Below are positions 1 through 5,654 of a stretch of DNA of 5,904 bases, in pieces. The notes under the pieces were generated by a model. It did no database searches. It worked only from the letters and a program-made list of their open reading frames with translations, and had not been told where the DNA came from. A program made the position numbers and the translations under genes. Source of the stretch: Planctomycetaceae bacterium (GTDB lineage Bacteria; Planctomycetota; Planctomycetia; Pirellulales; Lacipirellulaceae); NCBI GenBank assembly GCA_002713555.1, contig PATG01000061.1:1-5904 (forward strand), in the 5' to 3' direction. Every line of letters begins with the position of its first letter. Position 1 is the stretch's first letter.

Positions 1-75
1 CAGGAACGACTTCACACAAGTGTAAAAATCATTTCCACACCAGCCAGCCAATCGACTACAGGAAGGGCTGCTCAC
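1..75 (-). CDS. Possible start of the next ATP synthase operon gene (partial)
   Basis: On the minus strand a reading frame opens with GTG at 75-73 and stays open for 25 codons to the window edge. An AAAGGA stretch lies about 10 bases upstream, which would serve as a ribosome binding site. The encoded start (VSSPSCSRLAGWCGND) matches nothing I recognise and has three cysteines in 25 residues, which is unusual for an ATP synthase subunit. Position is the main argument: in many bacteria AtpZ is followed by a second small membrane protein (AtpI) and then by the a subunit. The frame could be chance. The competing ATG at 28-26 on the same strand closes after six codons. Confidence 0.25.
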   Translation of the reverse strand, partial: MSSPSCSRLAGWCGNDFYTCVKSFL

Positions 76-152
76 AAACGTGGGTTCCTTTTATAAGTTG
101 AAATCTGCCGTCTCTCAGGGCATTGCACTACTTAACAGCAATTTGCCCCATA

Positions 153-428
153 TCATTTATCTGCAGGCGGTTTAATATCCTCTCCAGCAGGTAATTTACT
201 TGTGCGTTCTTGGTTGGTTTTGCGAGTTATGTAAAGCAAATGTTTGATTGCTATCGCAAAGCCTAGTGCAAAGCCCAACAACATGAACACGAACTTCGTA
301 CCGAACTTCTTATCAAGCCAATAACCAACCAGGCCAGGCACGACCATCTCCAGGCAGATCGTCATAATGCGTGAAGACCATTCTGCAGCTCGGGCAGCAG
401 GTGAACGGCCATCAGGCGGGCTAGTCAT
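153..428 (-). CDS. atpZ: AtpZ/AtpI-family F0F1-ATPase accessory membrane protein
   Basis: This 91-residue protein has two predicted membrane helices, about residues 21-38 and 44-66, joined by a short loop with the pattern PGLVGYWLDKKFGT. That G-x-x-x-D-x-x-x-G-T arrangement and helical hairpin are typical of the AtpZ/AtpI family, encoded at the head of many ATP synthase operons. Family members are linked to c-ring assembly and, in some Bacillus, to magnesium/calcium uptake near the enzyme; neither role is shown here. The N-terminus is polar and the C-terminus is charged (KPPADK), both presumably cytoplasmic. The gene reads out of the window to the left, where atpB and the other subunit genes would be expected. 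No strong Shine-Dalgarno sequence precedes the ATG. A Rex/CRP-like inverted repeat lies about 155 bases upstream. The family call is fairly firm; the operon content is inferred. Confidence 0.75.
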   Translation of the reverse strand: MTSPPDGRSPAARAAEWSSRIMTICLEMVVPGLVGYWLDKKFGTKFVFMLLGFALGFAIAIKHLLYITRKTNQERTSKLPAGEDIKPPADK

Positions 429-581
429 GCGTGGCTATCTGGGAATTCTATGCAAAGAATCAGGATTAAAAGGGGGCCAAAACACAGCCCACTTAACCCT
501 CTCACCCTCATCTCACAATGGATTAACAGCCCCGTGATGCGGCTTAATTTAGTTGGCAAGCAAGAATGCGCAAAGGGGAAT

Positions 582-599
582 TCGTGCAATTTTTCACAA
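582..599 (-). promoter_or_regulatory. Rex- or CRP-like operator upstream of atpZ
   Basis: Read on the minus strand, the site is TTGTGAAAAATTGCACGA. It matches 12 of 14 defined positions of the established Rex operator consensus TTGTGAA-N4-TTCACAA. Rex senses the NADH/NAD+ ratio and controls respiration genes, and in some phyla ATP synthase genes. The same bases fit a CRP/FNR-type TGTGA-N6-TCACA palindrome less well, with a poor second half (GCACG). The site lies about 155 bases before the atpZ start, within the probable promoter region. The match is seen in the sequence; the identity of the regulator is inference. Confidence 0.35.
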
Positions 600-789
600 A
601 GTCTTGTATCAAATCGCAAGTCTTTATTTAGCAGGGCCTTACGCTAGTCAGACGGGTGGCTCCAAATCGGCTTTCCAAAGCGTTTTACGAAGCCCATAGC
701 AAACCAGCAACACGATCTCCTTGACAGCAAACCACATCCCGTTAACCCTTAATACATAAAGACTTACATCCCAAAACACCTCGAAAATT

Positions 790-818
790 TTGCTTTTTCC
801 GACAATACTGATTAGAAT
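790..818 (+). promoter_or_regulatory. Candidate sigma70-type promoter for the DUF4912 gene
   Basis: A TTGCTT hexamer at 790-795 and a TAGAAT hexamer at 813-818 are separated by exactly 17 bases. The -10 matches consensus at five of six positions; the -35 matches only at its first three. Transcription would begin near 825 and give a leader of about 300 bases containing the hairpins at 940-1093. A perfect inverted repeat, GATTA-GAA-TAATC at 810-822, overlaps the -10 and could be an operator. Such matches occur by chance in AT-rich DNA, so this remains a candidate. Confidence 0.3.
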
Positions 819-939
819 AATCGGAGTGGATTTACGGTTCCTTTTGGAGATCCCCACAGGTTACGGAACAAAGGCCAACCAACTTATCGGGCCTCTGTTC
901 TACGGACTACCTGAAGGAAGTGCAACGCTTGTGAGTCTG

Positions 940-1093
940 CCCTACCTCCGACTGGTAGAGGGAATACCGGTGGGACTTCCGTGCATAGCTTGCAGGTGCA
1001 TCTTGATGCCATCCTGCCAATTCTGCCCGGCCAGTACTTTTTTTCAGGGATGAAGTCCCCATTCTTCGGAAGCTTGCCCCAGGCCCCGAAGAA
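940..1093 (+). ncRNA. Structured leader or small RNA candidate with three hairpins
   Basis: Three stem-loops follow one another. The first pairs 940-946 (CCCTACC) with 954-962 (GGTAGAGGG, with a two-base bulge). The second pairs 990-996 with 1013-1020 around a one- versus three-base internal loop, then 998-1002 (GCATC) with 1005-1009 (GATGC); the apical C-G pair probably opens to give a CTTG tetraloop. The third pairs TTCTTCGG (1062-1069) with CCGAAGAA (1086-1093), and an inner five-pair stem, 1072-1076 with 1080-1084, includes one G-T pair. Strand is assigned because the region lies just before the plus-strand DUF4912 gene. It matches no RNA family I recognise. It could be a cis-acting leader, an independent small RNA, or chance structure in GC-rich DNA. 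Confidence 0.35.
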
Positions 1094-1122
1094 CCTTCCT
1101 GCAAAGCGGAGGCTCGCACCTA

Positions 1123-2244
1123 ATGACGGCCGCCACACTACGATCTCGAACAGCTAAAGATCTCGCCCAATTGGCACGCCAAAACGGCATTGCCGGTTGG
1201 CACTCGATGCGTAAAGAAGAATTGGTTTTGGCATTGATTAAAATTGCCAACAAACGAGGTGCCATCGCCCAACTTTCCAACGACAAATCGCCCGGCGCGA
1301 GTGCCAAAAACTCTCTATTTGTTTCTGGTGCAACGAGTCCTACTAAGAAGCAGGATTCAAAAATACGCCGCAAGATCGATTTGTTGCAGCGCAAAATTGC
1401 TACAGCAAAAAACATTGCTTCGAACGCAGATAGCCCTCAGGAATCCAAAGAAGATCGTTTGATCGTTATGGTACGAGACCCCTATTGGCTGCATGCATTC
1501 TGGGAACTCTCGCAACGCAGTGTCGATCGTGCTCAAGCAGCCCTAGGTCAGCATTGGCACTCTGCGCAGCCGACATTACGTGTCTTCAGTATTAAAGAAA
1601 CGGGGACTGCGGTTCTGACAAGAAACATCGTCATCCACGGAGGTGTCAGTAACTGGTATGTCGACGTTCAGGACCCACCTTGTGAATTTCGCATGGAGAT
1701 CGGCTACCTGACAGAAAATGGCTCTTTTTATTGCATCGCTCGCAGTAACCGAGTCAACACTCCCACGGCCAGCACAAGTGATGCGGTGGATGACAATTGG
1801 ACGGATGTTGCTGAACAGGCTGATCGAATTTATGCCATGAGTGGCGGCTATTCTCATCGCGGCACCAGCCCTGAGCTTCAGAAGCTTCTGGAAGATCGCC
1901 TGCAACGCCCTTTGGGATCTCCCATGAAAACACGCTATGGCAAGGGAGCTGCCAGTCTTGACGAATCTGCAGATGGAATGTCCTTTGCTGTCGATGCAGA
2001 AATAATTGTCTATGGCGCTACGGATCGCCACGCACACGTCACACTCAAAGGCGAACAGGTAACCTTGCGGCCCGATGGCACTTTTGCTATTCGTATGAGC
2101 TTGCCCGATTGCCGCCAGGTCATCCCCATTGTGGCCAGTACTCGCGATGGAGTTGAACAAAAGACCATTATTTTAGCCGTCGAGCGGAACACGAAAACGA
2201 TGGAATCTGTAGTCCGCGATGTCTCCAAAAATAATCTGGATTGA
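1123..2244 (+). CDS. Rho_N and DUF4912 domain protein
   Basis: The 373-residue product begins with a Rho N-terminal/SAP-like helical domain (about residues 5-45: AKDLAQLARQNGIAGW followed by HSMRKEELVLALIKIAN), a fold that binds nucleic acid in transcription terminator Rho. A basic, low-complexity linker follows (about 46-110). A DUF4912 domain spans about 111-210 with the motif VMVRDPYWLHAFWELS, then a predicted beta-rich module (about 288-355: AEIIVYGATD, VTLRPDGTFAIRMSLPD). Its function is unknown. I see no signal peptide or membrane segment, so it is probably cytoplasmic. GGAGG at 1108-1112, ten bases before the ATG, supports the start. The leader contains a run of hairpins. larE follows in the same direction after 61 bases and may be co-transcribed. 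Domain calls are fairly secure; a nucleic-acid-binding regulatory role is inference from the Rho_N part alone. Confidence 0.8.
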   Translation: MTAATLRSRTAKDLAQLARQNGIAGWHSMRKEELVLALIKIANKRGAIAQLSNDKSPGASAKNSLFVSGATSPTKKQDSKIRRKIDLLQRKIATAKNIASNADSPQESKEDRLIVMVRDPYWLHAFWELSQRSVDRAQAALGQHWHSAQPTLRVFSIKETGTAVLTRNIVIHGGVSNWYVDVQDPPCEFRMEIGYLTENGSFYCIARSNRVNTPTASTSDAVDDNWTDVAEQADRIYAMSGGYSHRGTSPELQKLLEDRLQRPLGSPMKTRYGKGAASLDESADGMSFAVDAEIIVYGATDRHAHVTLKGEQVTLRPDGTFAIRMSLPDCRQVIPIVASTRDGVEQKTIILAVERNTKTMESVVRDVSKNNLD

Positions 2245-2253
2245 GGATGCAGG

Positions 2254-2280
2254 TGGACCCCTAGCCAAGGACTTGGTCCA
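2254..2280 (+). repeat. Inverted repeat between the DUF4912 gene and larE
   Basis: TGGACC at 2254-2259 is the exact reverse complement of GGTCCA at 2275-2280. Inside it, CCAAG (2265-2269) and CTTGG (2272-2276) form a second, mutually exclusive pairing. No T-run follows, so it does not look like an intrinsic terminator; it could be an attenuating or mRNA-processing hairpin between the two genes, or chance. Confidence 0.35.
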
Positions 2281-2305
2281 ATAAGGTCATGGAGCGACTA
2301 TTCTC

Positions 2306-3139
2306 ATGACGCAGGCAATCCCAGCACACGAAAAACTTGTCAGCCGGATCGCTGAATTTCCCAGTTGTCTGGTTGCCTTTTCGGGCGGTGTAGATAGCGC
2401 TGTCGTTGCAAAGGCTGCGCATCTGGCCCTAGGGGATCGTGCCACAGCCATCACGGGTGTCAGCGCAAGCCTGGCAGCCGGGGAACTCGAAATCGCCCAG
2501 CGCATCGCCAAATTTATTGGCATACGACACGAGACATTAGCAACCAACGAGTTGAAAGATCCAGGCTACTTGGAGAACGCAACGAACCGTTGCTGGCATT
2601 GCAAGACCGAACTCTACGAGCAAATGGAATCGCTGGCAAATCGCATGGGCGTCGCCGTGCTCCTCAACGGGGCCAACCTCGATGACCAGGGAGACTTTCG
2701 ACCGGGCATGCAAGCAGCCCGTGAGCACAAGGTGCGCAGCCCACTGCTGGAGTGTGGCATTGACAAAAGGGGAGTGCGTCAACTTGCGAAACACTGGAAG
2801 CTGGAAGTGTGGGATAAGCCGGCAACTCCTTGTTTGTCCAGTCGTGTGGTCTATGGGCTGGAGATATCCCCCGAAAGGCTCGCCCGTATTGATGCGGCCG
2901 AACAAATCTTGCGTACTCTAGGCCTATCCAACTTGCGGGTGCGCTGCCACCAGGACGAACTGGCGCGGCTGGAAGTCCCCGTCGAGGCAATTCCTCAACT
3001 TTGCGAAAACGAACTCAGAGAACGTCTCGTCAAGCAATTGCGCGATCTGGGCTTTCAGTATGTGACACTTGATTTAGAAGGTTTTCGCTCCGGCAGTTTT
3101 CTCCCCTTGGTACCGCCCAGTGAGTTGATCAACAAGTAG
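2306..3139 (+). CDS. larE: LarE-family ATP-dependent sulfur transferase (PP-loop)
   Basis: In characterised LarB/LarC/LarE systems LarE adenylates pyridinium biscarboxylic acid mononucleotide and inserts sulfur, making the nickel-pincer nucleotide of lactate racemase and related enzymes. This 277-residue protein has the usual length. The PP-loop ATP-binding motif SGGVDSAVV is at residues 26-34. NRCWHCKTEL carries Cys96 and Cys99, KPATPCLSSR carries Cys176, and the C-terminus has the family signature YVTLDLEGFRSGS (252-264). Cys176 is numbered as the sacrificial cysteine of the Lactiplantibacillus plantarum enzyme. The extra CxxC matches the type that binds a [4Fe-4S] cluster, as in Thermotoga maritima, and need not be consumed per turnover. 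GGAG at 2291-2294 lies 11 bases before the ATG. No larB, larC or larA is nearby, so the target enzyme is unknown. Assignment to the family is firm; exact substrate is inferred. Confidence 0.85.
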   Translation: MTQAIPAHEKLVSRIAEFPSCLVAFSGGVDSAVVAKAAHLALGDRATAITGVSASLAAGELEIAQRIAKFIGIRHETLATNELKDPGYLENATNRCWHCKTELYEQMESLANRMGVAVLLNGANLDDQGDFRPGMQAAREHKVRSPLLECGIDKRGVRQLAKHWKLEVWDKPATPCLSSRVVYGLEISPERLARIDAAEQILRTLGLSNLRVRCHQDELARLEVPVEAIPQLCENELRERLVKQLRDLGFQYVTLDLEGFRSGSFLPLVPPSELINK

Positions 3140-3195
3140 ACATTTCAACGGGGGTGGGCAACAAGGGTGGCCGTGCTTACACCTACCTTAGCGGT

Positions 3196-4200
3196 CTAAT
3201 CAACCCGCACTAACTTCATGATGCGCCCCGATATGTTCCAGTCCTGGACATAGAGATTGCCTTCCTGATCCCAGTACGATCCATGAGTACCACTGAATAC
3301 CCCCTCGACCCATTCTTCCTGGGGAACATTGTAGCTTCCTCCTTTTTGAGGATCGGGATTGTTGCCCAGGACGGCAATGATGGTGTTTGTCTTGTCGAGA
3401 ATAACAAGTCGGCCCTGCAAATCAGGCACGGAGACAAAGTCTCCCTGAATTGCGACTGATGTTGGCAAGCCCAGCCCACTGACGACCTCTTCAATGAATT
3501 CACCATCCAGGTTGTAGTGCACCAGTCTTCCCTTCGGCTCGTGGTTGCGGTCACAAATCAGCAACCGATGGGGGGCATAACGCGTGTCCAAGGTCATGCC
3601 ATGGGCCGTATTGAATTGCTTCAGTCCGTTGCCTTTTGAGCCGAAATGCAGCAGGTACTTTCCTGACTTGTCGTACTTAAAGATGTGGTTGCTGGCATAG
3701 CCGTTGGATAAAAATATATCTCCATTGTCAGCAATGGTAATTGCCGTGGGATTAAATTCCTTGAGATTGAGTCCCGACTCCTCAGGAAATCCCAATTTCA
3801 TAACGATTTCACCACTGCTGGCAGCAAGCTTAATTCCCTCGGCATCTTTATTTCGAGCTCCATAGATGTATTCTTTTCCGTCTTCCTCTCGGATCTCCAT
3901 ATCGTGAATATTGGAATAATCTTTTCCCAAGAAGGAGTTGATCACTGTTCCTTGGGGGGAGAACACGACAATCCCTTTCTGGGCACTAGTGTAAATATGC
4001 CCCGCTTTATCAATCACAACTGCCCCATGGGTCGGTCCCAAAGCAGAGTTGCCGGCTGGATGCAGCCCCCAACCAGGCACTGTGTCAAAGGCCATCGCCC
4101 CACAACCCATTCGCACGGGTTTCGGTTTGGATTCTGCTAAGGCCGGGAGAATGGATACGAGCGCGATGATAGCTGCAAGACAAATGACTTTACGATTCAA
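3196..4200 (-). CDS. Exported NHL beta-propeller, PAL-like
   Basis: I place the start at TTG (4200-4198) because AGGAG at 4209-4213 sits eight bases before it and the product then begins with a clean signal peptide (MNRKVICLAAIIALVSILPALA, cleavage after residue 22). In-frame ATG at 4236 and GTG at 4299 would give longer N-termini but lack a good Shine-Dalgarno. The 334-residue protein is made of NHL-type blades such as THGAVVIDKAGHIYTS, PTAITIADNGDIFLSNGY and GTHGSYWDQEGNLYVQDW. The segment NGYASNHIFKYDKSGKYLL followed by QFNTAHGMTLD resembles peptidyl-alpha-hydroxyglycine alpha-amidating lyase (PAL). His58, His200 and His306 fall where PAL zinc ligands would be expected. Amidation is not established in bacteria of this kind, so a periplasmic or surface propeller with a metal site is the safer reading. 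It is the last gene of a probable three-gene unit, 98 bases after its upstream neighbour. Confidence 0.75.
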   Translation of the reverse strand: MNRKVICLAAIIALVSILPALAESKPKPVRMGCGAMAFDTVPGWGLHPAGNSALGPTHGAVVIDKAGHIYTSAQKGIVVFSPQGTVINSFLGKDYSNIHDMEIREEDGKEYIYGARNKDAEGIKLAASSGEIVMKLGFPEESGLNLKEFNPTAITIADNGDIFLSNGYASNHIFKYDKSGKYLLHFGSKGNGLKQFNTAHGMTLDTRYAPHRLLICDRNHEPKGRLVHYNLDGEFIEEVVSGLGLPTSVAIQGDFVSVPDLQGRLVILDKTNTIIAVLGNNPDPQKGGSYNVPQEEWVEGVFSGTHGSYWDQEGNLYVQDWNISGRIMKLVRVD

Positions 4201-4208
4201 GATAAGGT

Positions 4209-4213
4209 CTCCT
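4209..4213 (-). promoter_or_regulatory. Ribosome binding site deciding the propeller start
   Basis: AGGAG on the minus strand, eight bases upstream of a TTG codon at 4200-4198. It is the strongest Shine-Dalgarno in the 98-base spacer. The in-frame ATG (4236) and GTG (4299) candidates have nothing comparable in front of them. It therefore argues for a TTG start and a signal peptide at the extreme N-terminus. Confidence 0.65.
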
Positions 4214-4298
4214 GATAACTGGATAGTGGTTTCCATTGTGGCATCGTTCCAAGCTGACGAGAAGCCTGCCGTTTCTTCCTGCACGATAAAGCAGGACA

Positions 4299-4877
4299 CT
4301 AACGCCAGCGTCCCATATCAATTGGCTCTAAACCCCGCTCTGCGCGTCTCTGATTGTACATCCCGATTATTGTCTGAAATTTAGCCCGTTGTTCCGGAGT
4401 CGTCCAATCCTGCATTTTTTTACGGAACTCGTCCATCTTCTCGGCAGACATCTTGGGCGGGCCTCTACGTGATCGATCCCCTTCCTTTTTGGCATTGCGT
4501 TCTTTCTCGCGGGCAATCTGCTCGTCAATCTTTTTGTCAAACTCACGTCGTTGCTCTTCAGCAGACATGCTCATCAATTCATCGAAACGCTTCTCCATAC
4601 GCATGGCACCCATCTTAACGAAGATTGGCATCGAACTCTCCATAAAGCTAGCTCGCTGCTCTTCCGACATTTTTCCTATGGCTTCTCGGATCTGGCCGCG
4701 GCTTTCTTTCTTCTGTTGTTCGCCTTTTTTCAGGATTTCATCTCGTAGCTTCTCCACTTTGGCAACTTCGGGGTCGTCATTGTATTTACTTTCTGCAAAC
4801 CAACCCATGGCCCAGGCCGTGCAGAGGGCTATAGCGCATACAACAACCGATCCAAGAATCGTTTTTTGTCTATCCAT
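4299..4877 (-). CDS. Membrane-anchored helical protein with LTXXQ-like repeats
   Basis: The 192-residue protein has a short basic N-terminus (MDRQK) and one hydrophobic segment (about residues 7-27), a signal anchor or uncleaved signal peptide. The remainder is highly charged and almost entirely predicted helix or coiled coil. Four related segments recur: MSEEQRASF (70-78), MSAEEQRREF (104-113), MSAEKMDEF (143-151) and TTPEQRAKF (159-167). They resemble the LTXXQ motif of Spy/CpxP-type periplasmic proteins, which chaperone or sense misfolded envelope proteins and metals. Sequence similarity beyond the motif is not evident to me, so function is open. A short basic, proline-containing stretch (about 132-142) separates the last two repeats from the others. 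The ATG is preceded by AAGG about nine bases upstream. It follows the prepilin gene after 56 bases, and its TAG stop shares one base with the GTG that would extend the downstream propeller gene. Confidence 0.7.
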   Translation of the reverse strand: MDRQKTILGSVVVCAIALCTAWAMGWFAESKYNDDPEVAKVEKLRDEILKKGEQQKKESRGQIREAIGKMSEEQRASFMESSMPIFVKMGAMRMEKRFDELMSMSAEEQRREFDKKIDEQIAREKERNAKKEGDRSRRGPPKMSAEKMDEFRKKMQDWTTPEQRAKFQTIIGMYNQRRAERGLEPIDMGRWR

Positions 4878-4933
4878 TGCACCTAACCTTTCAATAACTT
4901 GAAATCGCCAACTTCCGAAAATCGCATGTTCTC

Positions 4934-5524
4934 TTATTCAGACAGAATGACCGCATCGACATGCCCATCCAAGTAAACAAAGTTTCGTGACCCATCTTCT
5001 CCCGGAGACCCATGAAATGAACCGAAATCATAAACAATCCATATCTTACCACTCCCGCGCTGGCCAAAACGAGATGCAAGCACCTCCTGCCGTGTTTTTC
5101 CTGCCATAAGCAAGGACGGGTAGTCGTAACTGATACCTTCACGCTCGTAGTAAGTCGCAAAGTCGCTCTCTCCATGAGCGGCTGAATCCGTAGCAATAAA
5201 ATCGCTAGGACAACGAAATATTTTGGTATTGTTCTCGCAGTAGGGCCCAAGAACGTCGTACAAAGCCGGCAGTTTGCCTGGATTGATTGTGCGGGGTTGC
5301 GTGGCAACTTCGGGAAACACGCCCCGTTCTCCCTGAATATCCAGATACTGCGTCATAGCCAGACCGATTTGCCGCAGATTCGACTTGCACTCTGTCCTGC
5401 GTGCTGCCTCTCGAGCGGCCTGCACTGCAGGGAGCAGTAGTGCAACGAGAGCGCCCGCAATAGCAATCACGATCAGAAGCTCGACGAGTGTAAATCCAAA
5501 TTGAATTCGACCTGCATGGCGCAC
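4934..5524 (-). CDS. Short DUF1559-type prepilin-like protein (H-X9-DG class)
   Basis: The N-terminus [15 protein letters not shown] is a type IV prepilin/pseudopilin signal: a prepilin peptidase would cut after Gly10, leaving Phe11 as N-terminus with Glu15 at +5. The hydrophobic helix continues to about residue 36. Next comes the [20 protein letters not shown] segment shared by planctomycete DUF1559 proteins. The C-terminus [20 protein letters not shown] (residues 170-189) corresponds to the H-X9-DG module, here with a longer His-to-DG spacing. At 196 residues it is clearly shorter than the roughly 300 typical of the family, so the globular part is reduced, but no frameshift is visible. Cys46 and Cys105 could be paired after export. 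The start codon is GTG (5524-5522), preceded by purine-rich GGGACGAG. It leads the three-gene minus-strand unit. Many planctomycete copies are scattered singly; the partner of this one is unknown. Confidence 0.85.
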   Translation of the reverse strand: MRHAGRIQFGFTLVELLIVIAIAGALVALLLPAVQAAREAARRTECKSNLRQIGLAMTQYLDIQGERGVFPEVATQPRTINPGKLPALYDVLGPYCENNTKIFRCPSDFIATDSAAHGESDFATYYEREGISYDYPSLLMAGKTRQEVLASRFGQRGSGKIWIVYDFGSFHGSPGEDGSRNFVYLDGHVDAVILSE

Positions 5525-5563
5525 AAAAAAACTCGTCCCTTTGGATAGAGGATCTTCACGCGT

Positions 5564-5569
5564 ATTGTA
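5564..5569 (-). promoter_or_regulatory. Candidate -10 box of the prepilin transcription unit
   Basis: TACAAT on the minus strand matches TATAAT at five of six positions and would place a transcription start near 5557, about 33 bases before the GTG start. No convincing -35 hexamer lies 16-18 bases upstream, so this is only suggestive. Confidence 0.25.
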
Positions 5570-5654
5570 ACACTAAACTGGCTAAATAAGTTTATATTTT
5601 CCAGGCTTAAGTTCTCAAATACTACCAAAAGCCATTCAATAGCTGTTTAACAAC

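Larger units (their letters stand above)
429..1122. other. Long intergenic control region between divergent genes
   Basis: About 690 bases separate the start codons of the minus-strand atpZ and the plus-strand DUF4912 gene. Several frames of 65-87 codons occur on both strands, but none has a good ribosome binding site, a recognisable domain or plausible composition, so I treat the region as non-coding. It contains an inverted repeat at 582-599, a candidate promoter at 790-818 overlapped by a perfect short inverted repeat, and three hairpins between 940 and 1093. I looked for RNase P RNA, tmRNA, SRP RNA and tRNA signatures and found none. Confidence 0.6.

Noticed and set aside
445..450. TAGAAT -10-like box just before atpZ on the minus strand
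   Set aside because: No matching -35 element, and it would leave an almost leaderless transcript; too weak to annotate.
450..647. Plus-strand frame of 65 codons in the intergenic region
   Set aside because: No ribosome binding site, no recognisable domain, and it overlaps the operator-like repeat; composition looks like translated non-coding DNA.
648..857. Minus-strand frame of 69 codons with a hydrophobic stretch
   Set aside because: No family signature and no Shine-Dalgarno, and it overlaps the candidate rightward promoter; not enough to call a gene.
790..1053. Plus-strand frame of 87 codons
   Set aside because: Begins inside the candidate promoter, contains two of the hairpins, and encodes nothing recognisable.
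880..1110. Known structural RNA (RNase P RNA, tmRNA, SRP RNA, 6S RNA)
   Set aside because: Conserved cores of the first three are absent on both strands. A 6S-like fold could not be shown by eye because no closing long-range stem was found.
1576..2160. Long antisense frame (194 codons) inside the DUF4912 gene
   Set aside because: Shadow of a gene with clear domains on the other strand; its product has no domain pattern.
2254..2280. Intrinsic terminator after the DUF4912 gene
   Set aside because: The hairpin is not followed by a T-run, so it is reported only as an inverted repeat.
3140..3195. Bidirectional terminator between the convergent larE and propeller genes
   Set aside because: Only a weak GGTG/CACC pairing without flanking T-runs was found.
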